Positions 9,502-16,333 of a stretch of 17,215 nucleotides of DNA are shown in pieces. How positions within the stretch are numbered: position 1 is the stretch's first letter; each line of letters opens with the position of its first letter. This stretch comes from DYGX01 sp035325905 (lineage in GTDB: Bacteria > Chloroflexota > Anaerolineae > Aggregatilineales > Aggregatilineaceae): positions 1-17,215 of the forward strand of contig DAOKYY010000085.1 in assembly GCA_035325905.1 (NCBI GenBank), given 5' to 3'. The notes beneath the pieces are model-generated. The model saw nothing but the letters and a program-made list of their open reading frames with translations, did not search any database and was not told the origin of the DNA. Made by a program: the position numbers and the translations under genes.

Positions 9502-10188
9502 ATGCAAGCCGACATTCTCTATCGCCCCTCCTATTCGATGGCCGTCGTCAACCTGGCTCCCCACGAGGCGATCCGCGCCGAAGTCGGCTCGCTGGTGAGC
9601 ATGACCGAGGGCATCGTCATCAAGACCGGCACGGAGGGCGGCGTGCTGGCTGGGCTGTCTCGCGCGCTGCTCGGCGGCGAGAGCTTCTTCATGAACGTCT
9701 TTGAGGCGCCGGACTGGGGCGGGCAGATCAACTTCGCCCCGACGCTGCCGGGCGACATGATTATTTTGCAGCTTGAAAACGACTCGCTTTTGGTCCAGAG
9801 CGGCTCGTTCGTCGCCTCGTCGATGGGTATCGCGATCGACACCAAGTGGAGCGGCGCGCGCACATTCTTCGCCTCCGAGGGGTTCGTCATGCTGCGCGCG
9901 CGCGGCACGGGCCTGCTGATGTTGTCGAGCTACGGCGCGATCCACCCGATTGACCTGCAGCCCGGCCAGCGGTACACGGTCGATACCGGCCACCTGGTCT
10001 CGTTCACCGAAGGAATTGGCTTCAAGGTGCGTGCGGTCGGCGGCGTGCGCTCGACCCTGTTCAGCGGCGAGGGGCTGGTGGTCGATCTGACCGGGCCGGG
10101 ACGGGTCTACATGCAGACCCGCTCGGCGGACGCGTTCCTCTCGTGGCTGGCGGCCCCGGCGCGCGGCCCGGAAGAGCCGAAAAAATAG
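9502..10188 (+). CDS. AIM24/TIGR00266 family protein
   Basis: A 228-residue beta-rich protein of the AIM24 (formerly DUF124) family, widespread in bacteria and of unknown biochemical role; the name comes from a yeast mitochondrial homologue. Family features seen are the N-terminal PHEAIRAEVGSLVSMTEGI, the glycine-rich GGVLAGLSRALLGGESFFMN segment in the first half, LPGDMIILQLE, and the late GGVRSTLFSGEGLVVDLTGPGRVYMQTRS. No signal peptide or membrane segment is present, so a cytoplasmic location is expected. The reading frame opens upstream at 9382, but ATG 9502 is chosen because GGAAAGGAG ends 8 bases before it and homology starts there. The SDR gene follows after 36 bases, so the two are probably co-transcribed. 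In the 211 bases upstream (9291-9501) I see only a weak TACACT -10-like box without a good -35. Confidence 0.92.
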   Translation: MQADILYRPSYSMAVVNLAPHEAIRAEVGSLVSMTEGIVIKTGTEGGVLAGLSRALLGGESFFMNVFEAPDWGGQINFAPTLPGDMIILQLENDSLLVQSGSFVASSMGIAIDTKWSGARTFFASEGFVMLRARGTGLLMLSSYGAIHPIDLQPGQRYTVDTGHLVSFTEGIGFKVRAVGGVRSTLFSGEGLVVDLTGPGRVYMQTRSADAFLSWLAAPARGPEEPKK

Positions 10189-10224
10189 GCGGATCAGCAT
10201 CCACGACCTGCAAAGGATACGCTC

Positions 10225-11205
10225 ATGACACACGCACTGATCACCGGCGGCGCCGGGTTCATCGGCAGCCACCTGGCCGAGCGCCTGCTGGCCGCCGGCG
10301 ACGAGGTCACGATTATCGACAATCTCAGCACCGGGCGCTTCGAGAACATCGCGCACCTGGCCGGGACGCCCCGCTTCCACTACGCGATTGAGGACATCCG
10401 CCACGCCGCCGTGATGGACCGCCTGGTTAGCATGTGCGACGTGGTTTATCACCTGGCGGCGGCGGTTGGCGTCTTCGCCATTGTCCACAGCCCGATCGAC
10501 ACGCTGGAGATCAACGTCGGCGGGACCGAGGTCGTGCTGCAAACCGCGCGCCGCTACCGTAAAAAGGTGCTGATCGCCTCGACCTCGGAAGTCTACGGCA
10601 AGGGCGTCAAGGTCCCGTTCAGCGAGGACGACGACCGTATCCTGGGGCCGACGACCAAGAGCCGCTGGAGCTACGCCGCCTCGAAGGAGCTGGACGAGTT
10701 CCTGGGGCTGGCCTATCACAAGGCGGTTGGGCTGCCGGTCACGATCTTCCGCCTGTTCAACACGGTCGGGCCGCGCCAGGTCGGCAACTACGGGATGGTC
10801 GTGCCGCGTTTCGTGCGCTGGGCGATGGCCGGCGAGCCGATCCAGATTTACGGCGACGGCCAGCAGACGCGCTGCTTCGCCAATGTGCATGACGTGGTCG
10901 AGGCGATCGCGCGGCTCGGCGCCAGCGATGCGGTCGCGGGCGAAGTCTTCAACATCGGCTCCGCCGAAGAAGTGACCATCGACGAGCTGGCGCGGCGCGT
11001 GATCGCGCGCACCGGCAGCGTCTCGCCGGTCGAGTATGTCCCCTACGAGCAAGCCTACGAGGTCGGCTTCGAGGACATGCGCCGCCGCGTTCCCGATACA
11101 CGCAAAATCCGCGCGGCGGTCGGCTGGGCGCCCACCACGCCGCTCGACGCCACCATCGACCAGATCATCGCGCACTTCCGCGCCGAGGACGAGCAGGCAG
11201 GCTAA
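10225..11205 (+). CDS. NAD-dependent epimerase/dehydratase (extended SDR, nucleotide-sugar type)
   Basis: A 326-residue extended short-chain dehydrogenase. The N-terminal Rossmann motif GGAGFIG (8-14) and Asp32 at the end of the second strand indicate NAD rather than NADP. The catalytic set is complete: STS (119-121) in ASTSEVYG, and the Tyr150-x3-Lys154 pair in SYAASKELDE. RLFNTVGPRQ and IYGDGQQTRCFANVHDV are typical of UDP-sugar-binding relatives such as UDP-glucose 4-epimerases and UDP-glucuronate decarboxylases, but the exact reaction cannot be fixed. NIGSAEEVTIDELARRVI near the C-terminus is also family-typical. AAAGGA lies 7 bases before the ATG. It follows the AIM24 gene and ends at a repeat whose left end overlaps the stop codon. 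Confidence 0.93.
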   Translation: MTHALITGGAGFIGSHLAERLLAAGDEVTIIDNLSTGRFENIAHLAGTPRFHYAIEDIRHAAVMDRLVSMCDVVYHLAAAVGVFAIVHSPIDTLEINVGGTEVVLQTARRYRKKVLIASTSEVYGKGVKVPFSEDDDRILGPTTKSRWSYAASKELDEFLGLAYHKAVGLPVTIFRLFNTVGPRQVGNYGMVVPRFVRWAMAGEPIQIYGDGQQTRCFANVHDVVEAIARLGASDAVAGEVFNIGSAEEVTIDELARRVIARTGSVSPVEYVPYEQAYEVGFEDMRRRVPDTRKIRAAVGWAPTTPLDATIDQIIAHFRAEDEQAG

Positions 11206-11315
11206 CCTTCCCCCGGCCCCTCTCCAACGTGGAGAGGGGAGAAAACCTTGCCGCTTTTCGCTGCTCTTGACAAGTCCCCTCTCCGCCAGCGGAGAGGGGA
11301 TTGAGGGGTGAGGTT
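11204..11315. repeat. Double-hairpin palindromic element, copy 1 (112 bp)
   Basis: Two hairpins of the same type stand in tandem: CCCCTCTCC/GGAGAGGGG at 11217-11225/11231-11239 and at 11276-11284/11291-11299, separated by a 36-base spacer. The ends are imperfect inverted repeats, AACCTTCCCCC (11204-11214) against GGGGTGAGGTT (11305-11315), nine of eleven matching. It fills the gap between two convergent genes and may act as a two-way transcription stop, although no T tract follows. It has the same plan as the element at 16077-16187 but lies in the opposite orientation. Confidence 0.8.
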
Positions 11316-11338
11316 TCCCCGGCTGACCGCTGCTTTTC

Positions 11339-13603
11339 TCAATCCCCCAGCGCAAAGCACCCGCTCTGCCAGAAAGACGGCCAGTCGTAGTGCGGCAGGC
11401 CGTAATAGTCCTCGACGATGCGCGCCACGATCGGCGAGGCGACCTCCGACCCCTCGCACGAGTTCTCGACCACGACCGCGATCGCGATTTCCGGGTCGTC
11501 CTGCGGGGCGAACGCCGCGAACCACGCGCCCGGCTTGACGCCGACCCCGCCGCTTTGCGCCGTGCCGGTCTTGCCGCACACCACGATGTCCGTCTCGTGG
11601 AACTCGTACCAGCCCTTGTAGATGTAGCGCGCCGTGCCGTTCGGGTCGAGCGTGACGTTGCACATCGCCTGCTGGATCAGCTCGTAAATCCACGGCTCGA
11701 AGTCGAGCGTCTCGACCGCTTCCGGCTCGGCTTCGAGCGCGGGAGCCTGCCCGATCAGCTGCGCCTTCTGCACCAGCTGCGGCTTCCAGACCTTGCCGCC
11801 GTTGGCGAGCGCCGCCACCATCCGCGCGATCTGGAGCGGCGTCACCAGCGTCTCGCCCTGGCCGATCACCAGGTTGTACATGTCGGCGGGCGTCCAGTGA
11901 CGGCCCTGCAAGCGCAGCACGATCGCGTCGTTGGAAATCTGCCCGGTGTTCTCCGGGATCGCGGTTTGCCCGGTTGGCACGCCCAGGCCGAAGCGGTGCG
12001 CGTACTGCTCGATCAGCGTGTAATCGACCGCCTGCACGTTCTTGCCCAGCTGCCAGAAATAGGGGTTGCACGAATACGTGATCGCCCAGGGCGCCGTGAC
12101 CCAGCCGTGCCCGGTCGTCAGCCAGTCGTAGCGAACCGGCAGCCAGTCGTCCTCGCTGGACCAGCGGCCCGAACAGGTCCAGCCGGTGTTGGCGTTGTAG
12201 ATGCCGCTGTCCAGCGCCGTCGCCAGCGAAACGAGCTTGAAAACCGAGCCGGGCGGCAGCGTCGCCTGGGTCGCGCGGTTGAGCAGCGGCGTGCGCGGGT
12301 CGTTTTGCAGCGCGGCGACCTGCGCCTCGCGGTTGGGGATGGTCGCGTCCGGGTTGAACACGCCCGGATCGAACCAGGGGTAGCTGACCATCGCCAGAAT
12401 CTCGCCGGTCTTCACGTCCATCACGACCGCCGCCGCGCCCGGCGAGGTCTGCGCCCAGGTCGGCCCGGCGGCGGCGTAGGCTTCCTCGAACGCCCGCTGG
12501 ACAGCGCGCTGAAGCTCCGCGTCGATCGTCAGGTAGACGCTCTGCCCCGGCTGTGGCGCGACCTCGGCCAGCACGCGGCGGATCTCGCCATCCGGCCCGA
12601 CGATGCGCAGCGTGCCGCCCATCGTCCCGGCCAGGTATTCCTCGTAGCCCGCCTCGATCCCTTCCTGGCCGATGATCGCGTCCGGCGAATAGCCGCGCTG
12701 CACGTATTCGGCTTCCTGGTCCGGGCGGAGCGGCCCGACGAACCCGACCACGTGCGGCGCCAGCACGTCGAGATAGCGCCGCGTGGCGCGGGTGCGCGTG
12801 TCGCGCGTCTCGTCGCCAATATCGCATGTCTGGATCAGAATCTGCTCTTCAACCAGGTACGCCTCCGGGCTGATCTCGCCGACCGGGAACAGCGTCTCGT
12901 TGCCGAAGCGGTCGAACGTGGCCTGGAGCGCCGCCGGGTCTTTGTCGAGGATGCGCGCCAGCTGGGCGATGCATGCCGCCTGGTCGGGCACGTCGCGCTT
13001 GACGACGCGCAGCTCGACCGCGCGCCCGTTCTGATCGGCCAGCACCACCCCGTTGCGGTCGTAGATGTTGGCGCGGCCCGGTTGCAGCCGGACCCATTCC
13101 AGGCGCGCGCCGTCCGCCAGCTCCGCGAACAGGTCCGCCTCGGACCACGCGACGCGCCAGCCTTCGGGCGTCTCGACCAGGCGCAGCGTCCGCGCGCGGT
13201 CCTCGAACGCGCCGAAGAACTCGGTCGTGAACGTCGCGTCGTACTGCACGGTCGCGATCGTGTCCTGGCGCAGGGTGTTGGTGGTGCGCGTCTCGACCGC
13301 TTGCAGCGTCATCGTCTCGGCGGCGCGCCCGTAGGCGGCGCTGAAGGCGTCTTCGGGGTAGGCGTCGCGGCTGTTGGGGCTGATCAGCCCGTACATGGTC
13401 GGCGTGTCGCCCTGCTCCCACGCCATCAGAAACGTCTCGGCCACCTGCACCGCTTCTTCAAGCGAGTTCCCCGCGTCCGGCGGCTGCGCGCTCTCCTGCC
13501 GGACGGACTCCGACAGCGCCTCGTCGCCGCCGCACGCGCTCAGGCTGAGCAGGGCGAGGGCGAGAAACGTAGCAATCCAGAGCAGACGTCTAGCGGAAAA
13601 CAT
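11339..13603 (-). CDS. Lipoprotein class B penicillin-binding protein with MecA-type N-terminal domain (second of tandem pair)
   Basis: A 754-residue peptidoglycan D,D-transpeptidase. The first 24 residues are a lipoprotein signal peptide ending in the lipobox LSAC (Cys24 lipidated), so it is tethered outside the membrane. An NTF2-like MecA_N-type domain follows (about 48-165: VAETFLMAWEQGD ... TPEGWRVAW), then a PBP-dimer type region (about 170-350, opening RANIYDRNGVVLA), then the transpeptidase (about 385-735). All three active-site motifs are intact: Ser453-x-x-Lys456 (SVFK), Ser511-Cys-Asn513, and Lys678-Thr-Gly680. ATG 13603 is used because a longer reading to 13690 would begin inside a repeat. 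Its paralogue lies 145 bases upstream on the same strand, and both end in a matching C-terminal tail. Class B enzymes normally work with a SEDS glycosyltransferase, none of which is identified here. Confidence 0.94.
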   Translation of the reverse strand: MFSARRLLWIATFLALALLSLSACGGDEALSESVRQESAQPPDAGNSLEEAVQVAETFLMAWEQGDTPTMYGLISPNSRDAYPEDAFSAAYGRAAETMTLQAVETRTTNTLRQDTIATVQYDATFTTEFFGAFEDRARTLRLVETPEGWRVAWSEADLFAELADGARLEWVRLQPGRANIYDRNGVVLADQNGRAVELRVVKRDVPDQAACIAQLARILDKDPAALQATFDRFGNETLFPVGEISPEAYLVEEQILIQTCDIGDETRDTRTRATRRYLDVLAPHVVGFVGPLRPDQEAEYVQRGYSPDAIIGQEGIEAGYEEYLAGTMGGTLRIVGPDGEIRRVLAEVAPQPGQSVYLTIDAELQRAVQRAFEEAYAAAGPTWAQTSPGAAAVVMDVKTGEILAMVSYPWFDPGVFNPDATIPNREAQVAALQNDPRTPLLNRATQATLPPGSVFKLVSLATALDSGIYNANTGWTCSGRWSSEDDWLPVRYDWLTTGHGWVTAPWAITYSCNPYFWQLGKNVQAVDYTLIEQYAHRFGLGVPTGQTAIPENTGQISNDAIVLRLQGRHWTPADMYNLVIGQGETLVTPLQIARMVAALANGGKVWKPQLVQKAQLIGQAPALEAEPEAVETLDFEPWIYELIQQAMCNVTLDPNGTARYIYKGWYEFHETDIVVCGKTGTAQSGGVGVKPGAWFAAFAPQDDPEIAIAVVVENSCEGSEVASPIVARIVEDYYGLPHYDWPSFWQSGCFALGD

Positions 13604-13632
13604 AGGCAACCTAAGCCGATCACTGAGTCTGC

Positions 13633-13684
13633 TTACCTCCCTCAATCCCCTCTCCGGCGCGGAGAGGGGCCGGGGGTGAGGTAA
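13633..13684. repeat. Single-hairpin palindromic element between the PBP genes (52 bp)
   Basis: One CCCCTCTCC-GGCGC-GGAGAGGGG hairpin (13647-13669) is flanked by outer inverted ends TTACCTC (13633-13639) and GAGGTAA (13678-13684). It carries one end of each type found on the double elements, as if it were a one-unit form. It occupies a third of the 144-base gap between the tandem PBP genes and would be transcribed as an mRNA hairpin if they form an operon. The rest of the gap holds no gene. Confidence 0.8.
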
Positions 13685-13747
13685 GCGCATCGCCTGTATT
13701 CTAGGCGCCGGTCCGGCGCCGGGCGAACGGCGCGCCTCCGTTGCGCG

Positions 13748-16003
13748 CTACTCGCCCAGCGGGATGCAGCCTTCGGTCCACAGCTCCGGCCACGACGAGC
13801 GCGGCATCCCGTAGTAGTCCTCGATGATCGCGCGCGTGATCGGCGCGGCGACCTCGGACCCCTCGCACGAGTTCTCGACGATCACCGCGACGGCGATCTC
13901 CGGGTTGTCCTGCGGCGCGTAGGCCACGAACCAGGCGTTCGGCGGGGTGTCTTCGCCGCCGGTCTGCGCCGTGCCCGTCTTGCCGCAGATCACCAGGTCG
14001 GTGTTCTGCCACTCGTACCACTCTTCGAAGATATAGCGCGCGGTCCCTTCTTCGATCAGGGTCACGTCGCACATCGCCTCGCGGATCGCCTCAAAGACTT
14101 CCACCCCGTAATCCAGCTGCGCCTGCGCTTCCGGCTCGGTCACGAGCGTTGGCGCGCCATCCGGCGGCTGGACTTTCTGGACGAAGCGCGGGACCCACAG
14201 CGTCCCGTTATTGGCGACGGCGGCGGTCATGCGCGCCATCTGCATCGGCGTCACCACGATGTCGCCCTGCCCGATCGCGATGTTGATCGTGTCGCCAAAC
14301 TGCCAGCCGCTCCCGTCGGTGCGCCGGTACGTGTCCGGGTTCGGGATCGAGCCGACCTGCTCCGGCAGCAGCGTTTGCCCGGTCGGCACGCCCAGCCCCA
14401 TTTCCCGCGCGTGGGTCGTGATCAGCGCCGGATCGACCTGGTGGATCGCCGCGCCGACCTCCCAGAAATACGGGTCGCAGGAAAAGGTCAGCGCTTCCTT
14501 AAAGTCGATCGTGCCGTGCCCTTCCGGCTTCCAGTCGGTGCGGAACTCCAGCACGTCCGCCGGGTTGGACCACGTCCCGTCGCAGGTGTACATCTGGTCC
14601 ACCGCGAACACGTTCTCGTCCAGCGCGGCGGCCATCGTCACGATCTTGAAGACCGAGGCGGGCGAATACTGGCCTTGCAGCGCGCGGTTGAGCATGGGCC
14701 GCCGGATGTCGTTCCGCAGCGCGCCAATCGCCGCCGCCGGGTCGTCGGATGCGGCGTTCGGGCTGAAGATGCCCGGCTCATACGAGGGATAGCTCGCCAT
14801 CGCCAGAATCTCGCCCGTCTTCACGTCCATCACGATCGCCGCCGCGCCGGGCGAATCGGGCGCCCAGGTCGGCTGCGCGATGTTGTACGCCTGGCGCAGC
14901 GTCTCTTGCACGCCCGCCTGCAAAGCGCGGTCAATCGTCAGATAAACGTCCTGCCCCGGCTCGGAGGGCGCCTCGGCGATCTTGCGCAGCAGCTCGCCGG
15001 TGGGCGAGACGATCAGCAGTTGCCCGCCGAGCCTGCCCGCCAGCTCCGTCTCGAACGCCGCCTCGATGCCTTCCTGCCCGACCAGCGCGTCGGGCGCGTA
15101 GCCGCGCGCGGTGTAGTCGTCCAGCTGATCGGGGCGAATCTGCCCGACATAGCCGACGAGGTGCGGCGCAAGCTCGTTGTAGTAGCGCCGCCCGGTTCGC
15201 ACCGCCGTGTCGAGGGTCTCGTTGCCGATATCGCACACGCTCAGCAGCGCCGCCTGGTTGCGCTGGAAAATGTCCTCGTCCAGCTCCCCCACCGTGAAAA
15301 CCGTGTCCGGGTTATAGCGCGCGAACAGGCGCACCATCTCGGCTTTTTCGCGGCGCAACAGGCGCGCCAGCAGCGTCTGGCAGTCGTCCACGTTCGCCAT
15401 TTTGTCCTGCGAGACGCGCATCAGAACCGAGCGCCCGCCTTCCTGGACCAGCACGTTGCCGTTGCGGTCGTAGATGTTGCCCCGGCTCGGCGCGTTGGCG
15501 CGCCGCTCCAGCCGCGCCCCGGCGGTCAGCCGGTCGAAGAGGTCCATCCGTGTCCAGGCGACGCGCCAGCCCTCCGGGGTGGTGACGAGCCGCATCGTGC
15601 GCCCGGTGTCCGCGATCTCGCCGAAGAAATGGGTCCGAAACGTCACGTCGTAGCTGATGATGGCGGTCGTGCCCTGCTGGTTGACGGCGGTGATCGCCGC
15701 GCTGAGCGAGTCGAGCGTGAGCTGCGCGGCGGCGTTTTCGTACTCGCTCGCGAACTCGTCCGCCGTGAACATCTGGCGCGCTTTGGTCCCGACCTGCTCG
15801 TACATCGCGGCGTAGTCGCCCTCTTCCCAGCGCGAGAGGAAGGTGCGCGCCGCGCGCTCGGCGGCTTCGATCGACAGATCAGGCCCGGTGTCGAGGTTCA
15901 GCGCGTCCGAGGCCCCGCCCGGCGCGCTGAGATCGCACCCCGCCAGCAGCGCCGCGCCGAGCAGCAGCCCGGCGATCAGCTTCGCCAGGCGATTTGGCTT
16001 CAT
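13748..16003 (-). CDS. Lipoprotein class B penicillin-binding protein with MecA-type N-terminal domain and SxD motif (first of tandem pair)
   Basis: A 751-residue paralogue of the next gene with the same plan: a lipoprotein signal with lipobox LAGC (Cys23), an NTF2-like MecA_N-type domain (about 44-160), a PBP-dimer region (about 165-350, GNIYDRNGNVLV) and a transpeptidase (about 383-733). The nucleophile motif SVFK (Ser450, Lys453) and KTG (675-677) are normal, but the second motif reads Ser508-Cys-Asp510 instead of SxN. The surrounding residues FSC-PYFW are otherwise conserved with the sister protein. This could alter substrate or beta-lactam handling. The start is uncertain: ATG 16003 gives a classic lipoprotein signal, while ATG 16021 adds six residues and has a weak GGA site. 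Likely co-transcribed with the second PBP gene. Confidence 0.94.
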   Translation of the reverse strand: MKPNRLAKLIAGLLLGAALLAGCDLSAPGGASDALNLDTGPDLSIEAAERAARTFLSRWEEGDYAAMYEQVGTKARQMFTADEFASEYENAAAQLTLDSLSAAITAVNQQGTTAIISYDVTFRTHFFGEIADTGRTMRLVTTPEGWRVAWTRMDLFDRLTAGARLERRANAPSRGNIYDRNGNVLVQEGGRSVLMRVSQDKMANVDDCQTLLARLLRREKAEMVRLFARYNPDTVFTVGELDEDIFQRNQAALLSVCDIGNETLDTAVRTGRRYYNELAPHLVGYVGQIRPDQLDDYTARGYAPDALVGQEGIEAAFETELAGRLGGQLLIVSPTGELLRKIAEAPSEPGQDVYLTIDRALQAGVQETLRQAYNIAQPTWAPDSPGAAAIVMDVKTGEILAMASYPSYEPGIFSPNAASDDPAAAIGALRNDIRRPMLNRALQGQYSPASVFKIVTMAAALDENVFAVDQMYTCDGTWSNPADVLEFRTDWKPEGHGTIDFKEALTFSCDPYFWEVGAAIHQVDPALITTHAREMGLGVPTGQTLLPEQVGSIPNPDTYRRTDGSGWQFGDTINIAIGQGDIVVTPMQMARMTAAVANNGTLWVPRFVQKVQPPDGAPTLVTEPEAQAQLDYGVEVFEAIREAMCDVTLIEEGTARYIFEEWYEWQNTDLVICGKTGTAQTGGEDTPPNAWFVAYAPQDNPEIAVAVIVENSCEGSEVAAPITRAIIEDYYGMPRSSWPELWTEGCIPLGE

Positions 16004-16076
16004 CACAAGTAAAGGGGTCATGATCCGTTTAAGTGACCTTCCGAAATGTCCTAGCGAATGCGGCGCTTCGCAAGGT

Positions 16077-16187
16077 TTACCTCACCCCTAAATCCCCTCT
16101 CCGGCGCGGAGAGGGGACTTCACGCCATGCGCGCCGCAGTTGCCTTTCTTCCCTCTCCATGTTGGAGAGGGGCCGGGGGTGAGGTAA
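16077..16187. repeat. Double-hairpin palindromic element, copy 2 (111 bp)
   Basis: The ends are perfect 12-bp inverted repeats, TTACCTCACCCC (16077-16088) and GGGGTGAGGTAA (16176-16187). Inside are two hairpins, CCCCTCTCC/GGAGAGGGG at 16094-16102/16108-16116 and CCCTCTCC/GGAGAGGG at 16151-16158/16164-16171, separated by a 34-base spacer. Size and plan match the element at 11204-11315. This looks like a small non-coding mobile (MITE- or REP-like) element; no transposase is in the window. Confidence 0.85.
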
Positions 16188-16250
16188 TCCACGCGCAGTG
16201 TATTTGCCCGTGACCTTCGATTGTTCACATAGGTCGCATCTACAACAACA

Positions 16251-16289
16251 GGGGCCAAGCCTCGGCGCCATGTGGCCCGCGCTTGCCCC
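16251..16289 (-). terminator. Candidate terminator downstream of maf
   Basis: Reading the minus strand after the maf stop, GGGGCAAGC (16289-16281) pairs with GCTTGGCCCC (16260-16251) with one bulged base, a 20-base loop, and then a T-rich TGTTGTTGT. If active it would separate maf transcription from the PBP genes. Confidence 0.4.
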
Positions 16290-16333
16290 CTCTGCAATCG
16301 ATCGGTTGCCATGCCGCGCGCCGCTGGACCGCG

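Larger units (their letters stand above)
16004..16333. other. Intergenic region between maf and the first PBP gene
   Basis: These 330 bases hold no supportable gene. They contain, from left to right, a PBP upstream region of about 70 bases with only a weak promoter-like TTGCGA-17-GACATT on the minus strand (16075-16048 area), the double-hairpin repeat, and a candidate maf terminator. Short open frames here are translations of the repeat (reading like LPHPRPLS or LTPGPSP) and are not genes. Confidence 0.7.

Noticed and set aside
9397..11355. Long minus-strand open frame (652 codons) across the AIM24 and epimerase genes
   Set aside because: It runs through two genes with clear family motifs and their gap, and its start lies beyond the double-hairpin repeat. 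Composition is typical of antisense high-GC frames.
11390..13684. Long plus-strand open frame (764 codons) opposite the second PBP gene
   Set aside because: It is antisense to a protein with full PBP motifs, is rich in Arg/Asp/His/Val of the kind produced by complementing GC-biased codons, and shows no domain. It is a shadow of the real gene.
14375..16012. Plus-strand open frame (545 codons) opposite the first PBP gene
   Set aside because: Same reason: antisense shadow with no recognisable domain or ribosome-binding site.
11204..16187. CRISPR array suggested by recurring GGAGAGGGG units
   Set aside because: The units are palindromic, thousands of bases apart and not regularly spaced with unique spacers, and no cas gene is present.
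16088..16312. Short peptides reading LPHPRPLS / LTPGPSPTWRGE
   Set aside because: These are translations of the palindromic repeat, a well-known source of false small proteins.
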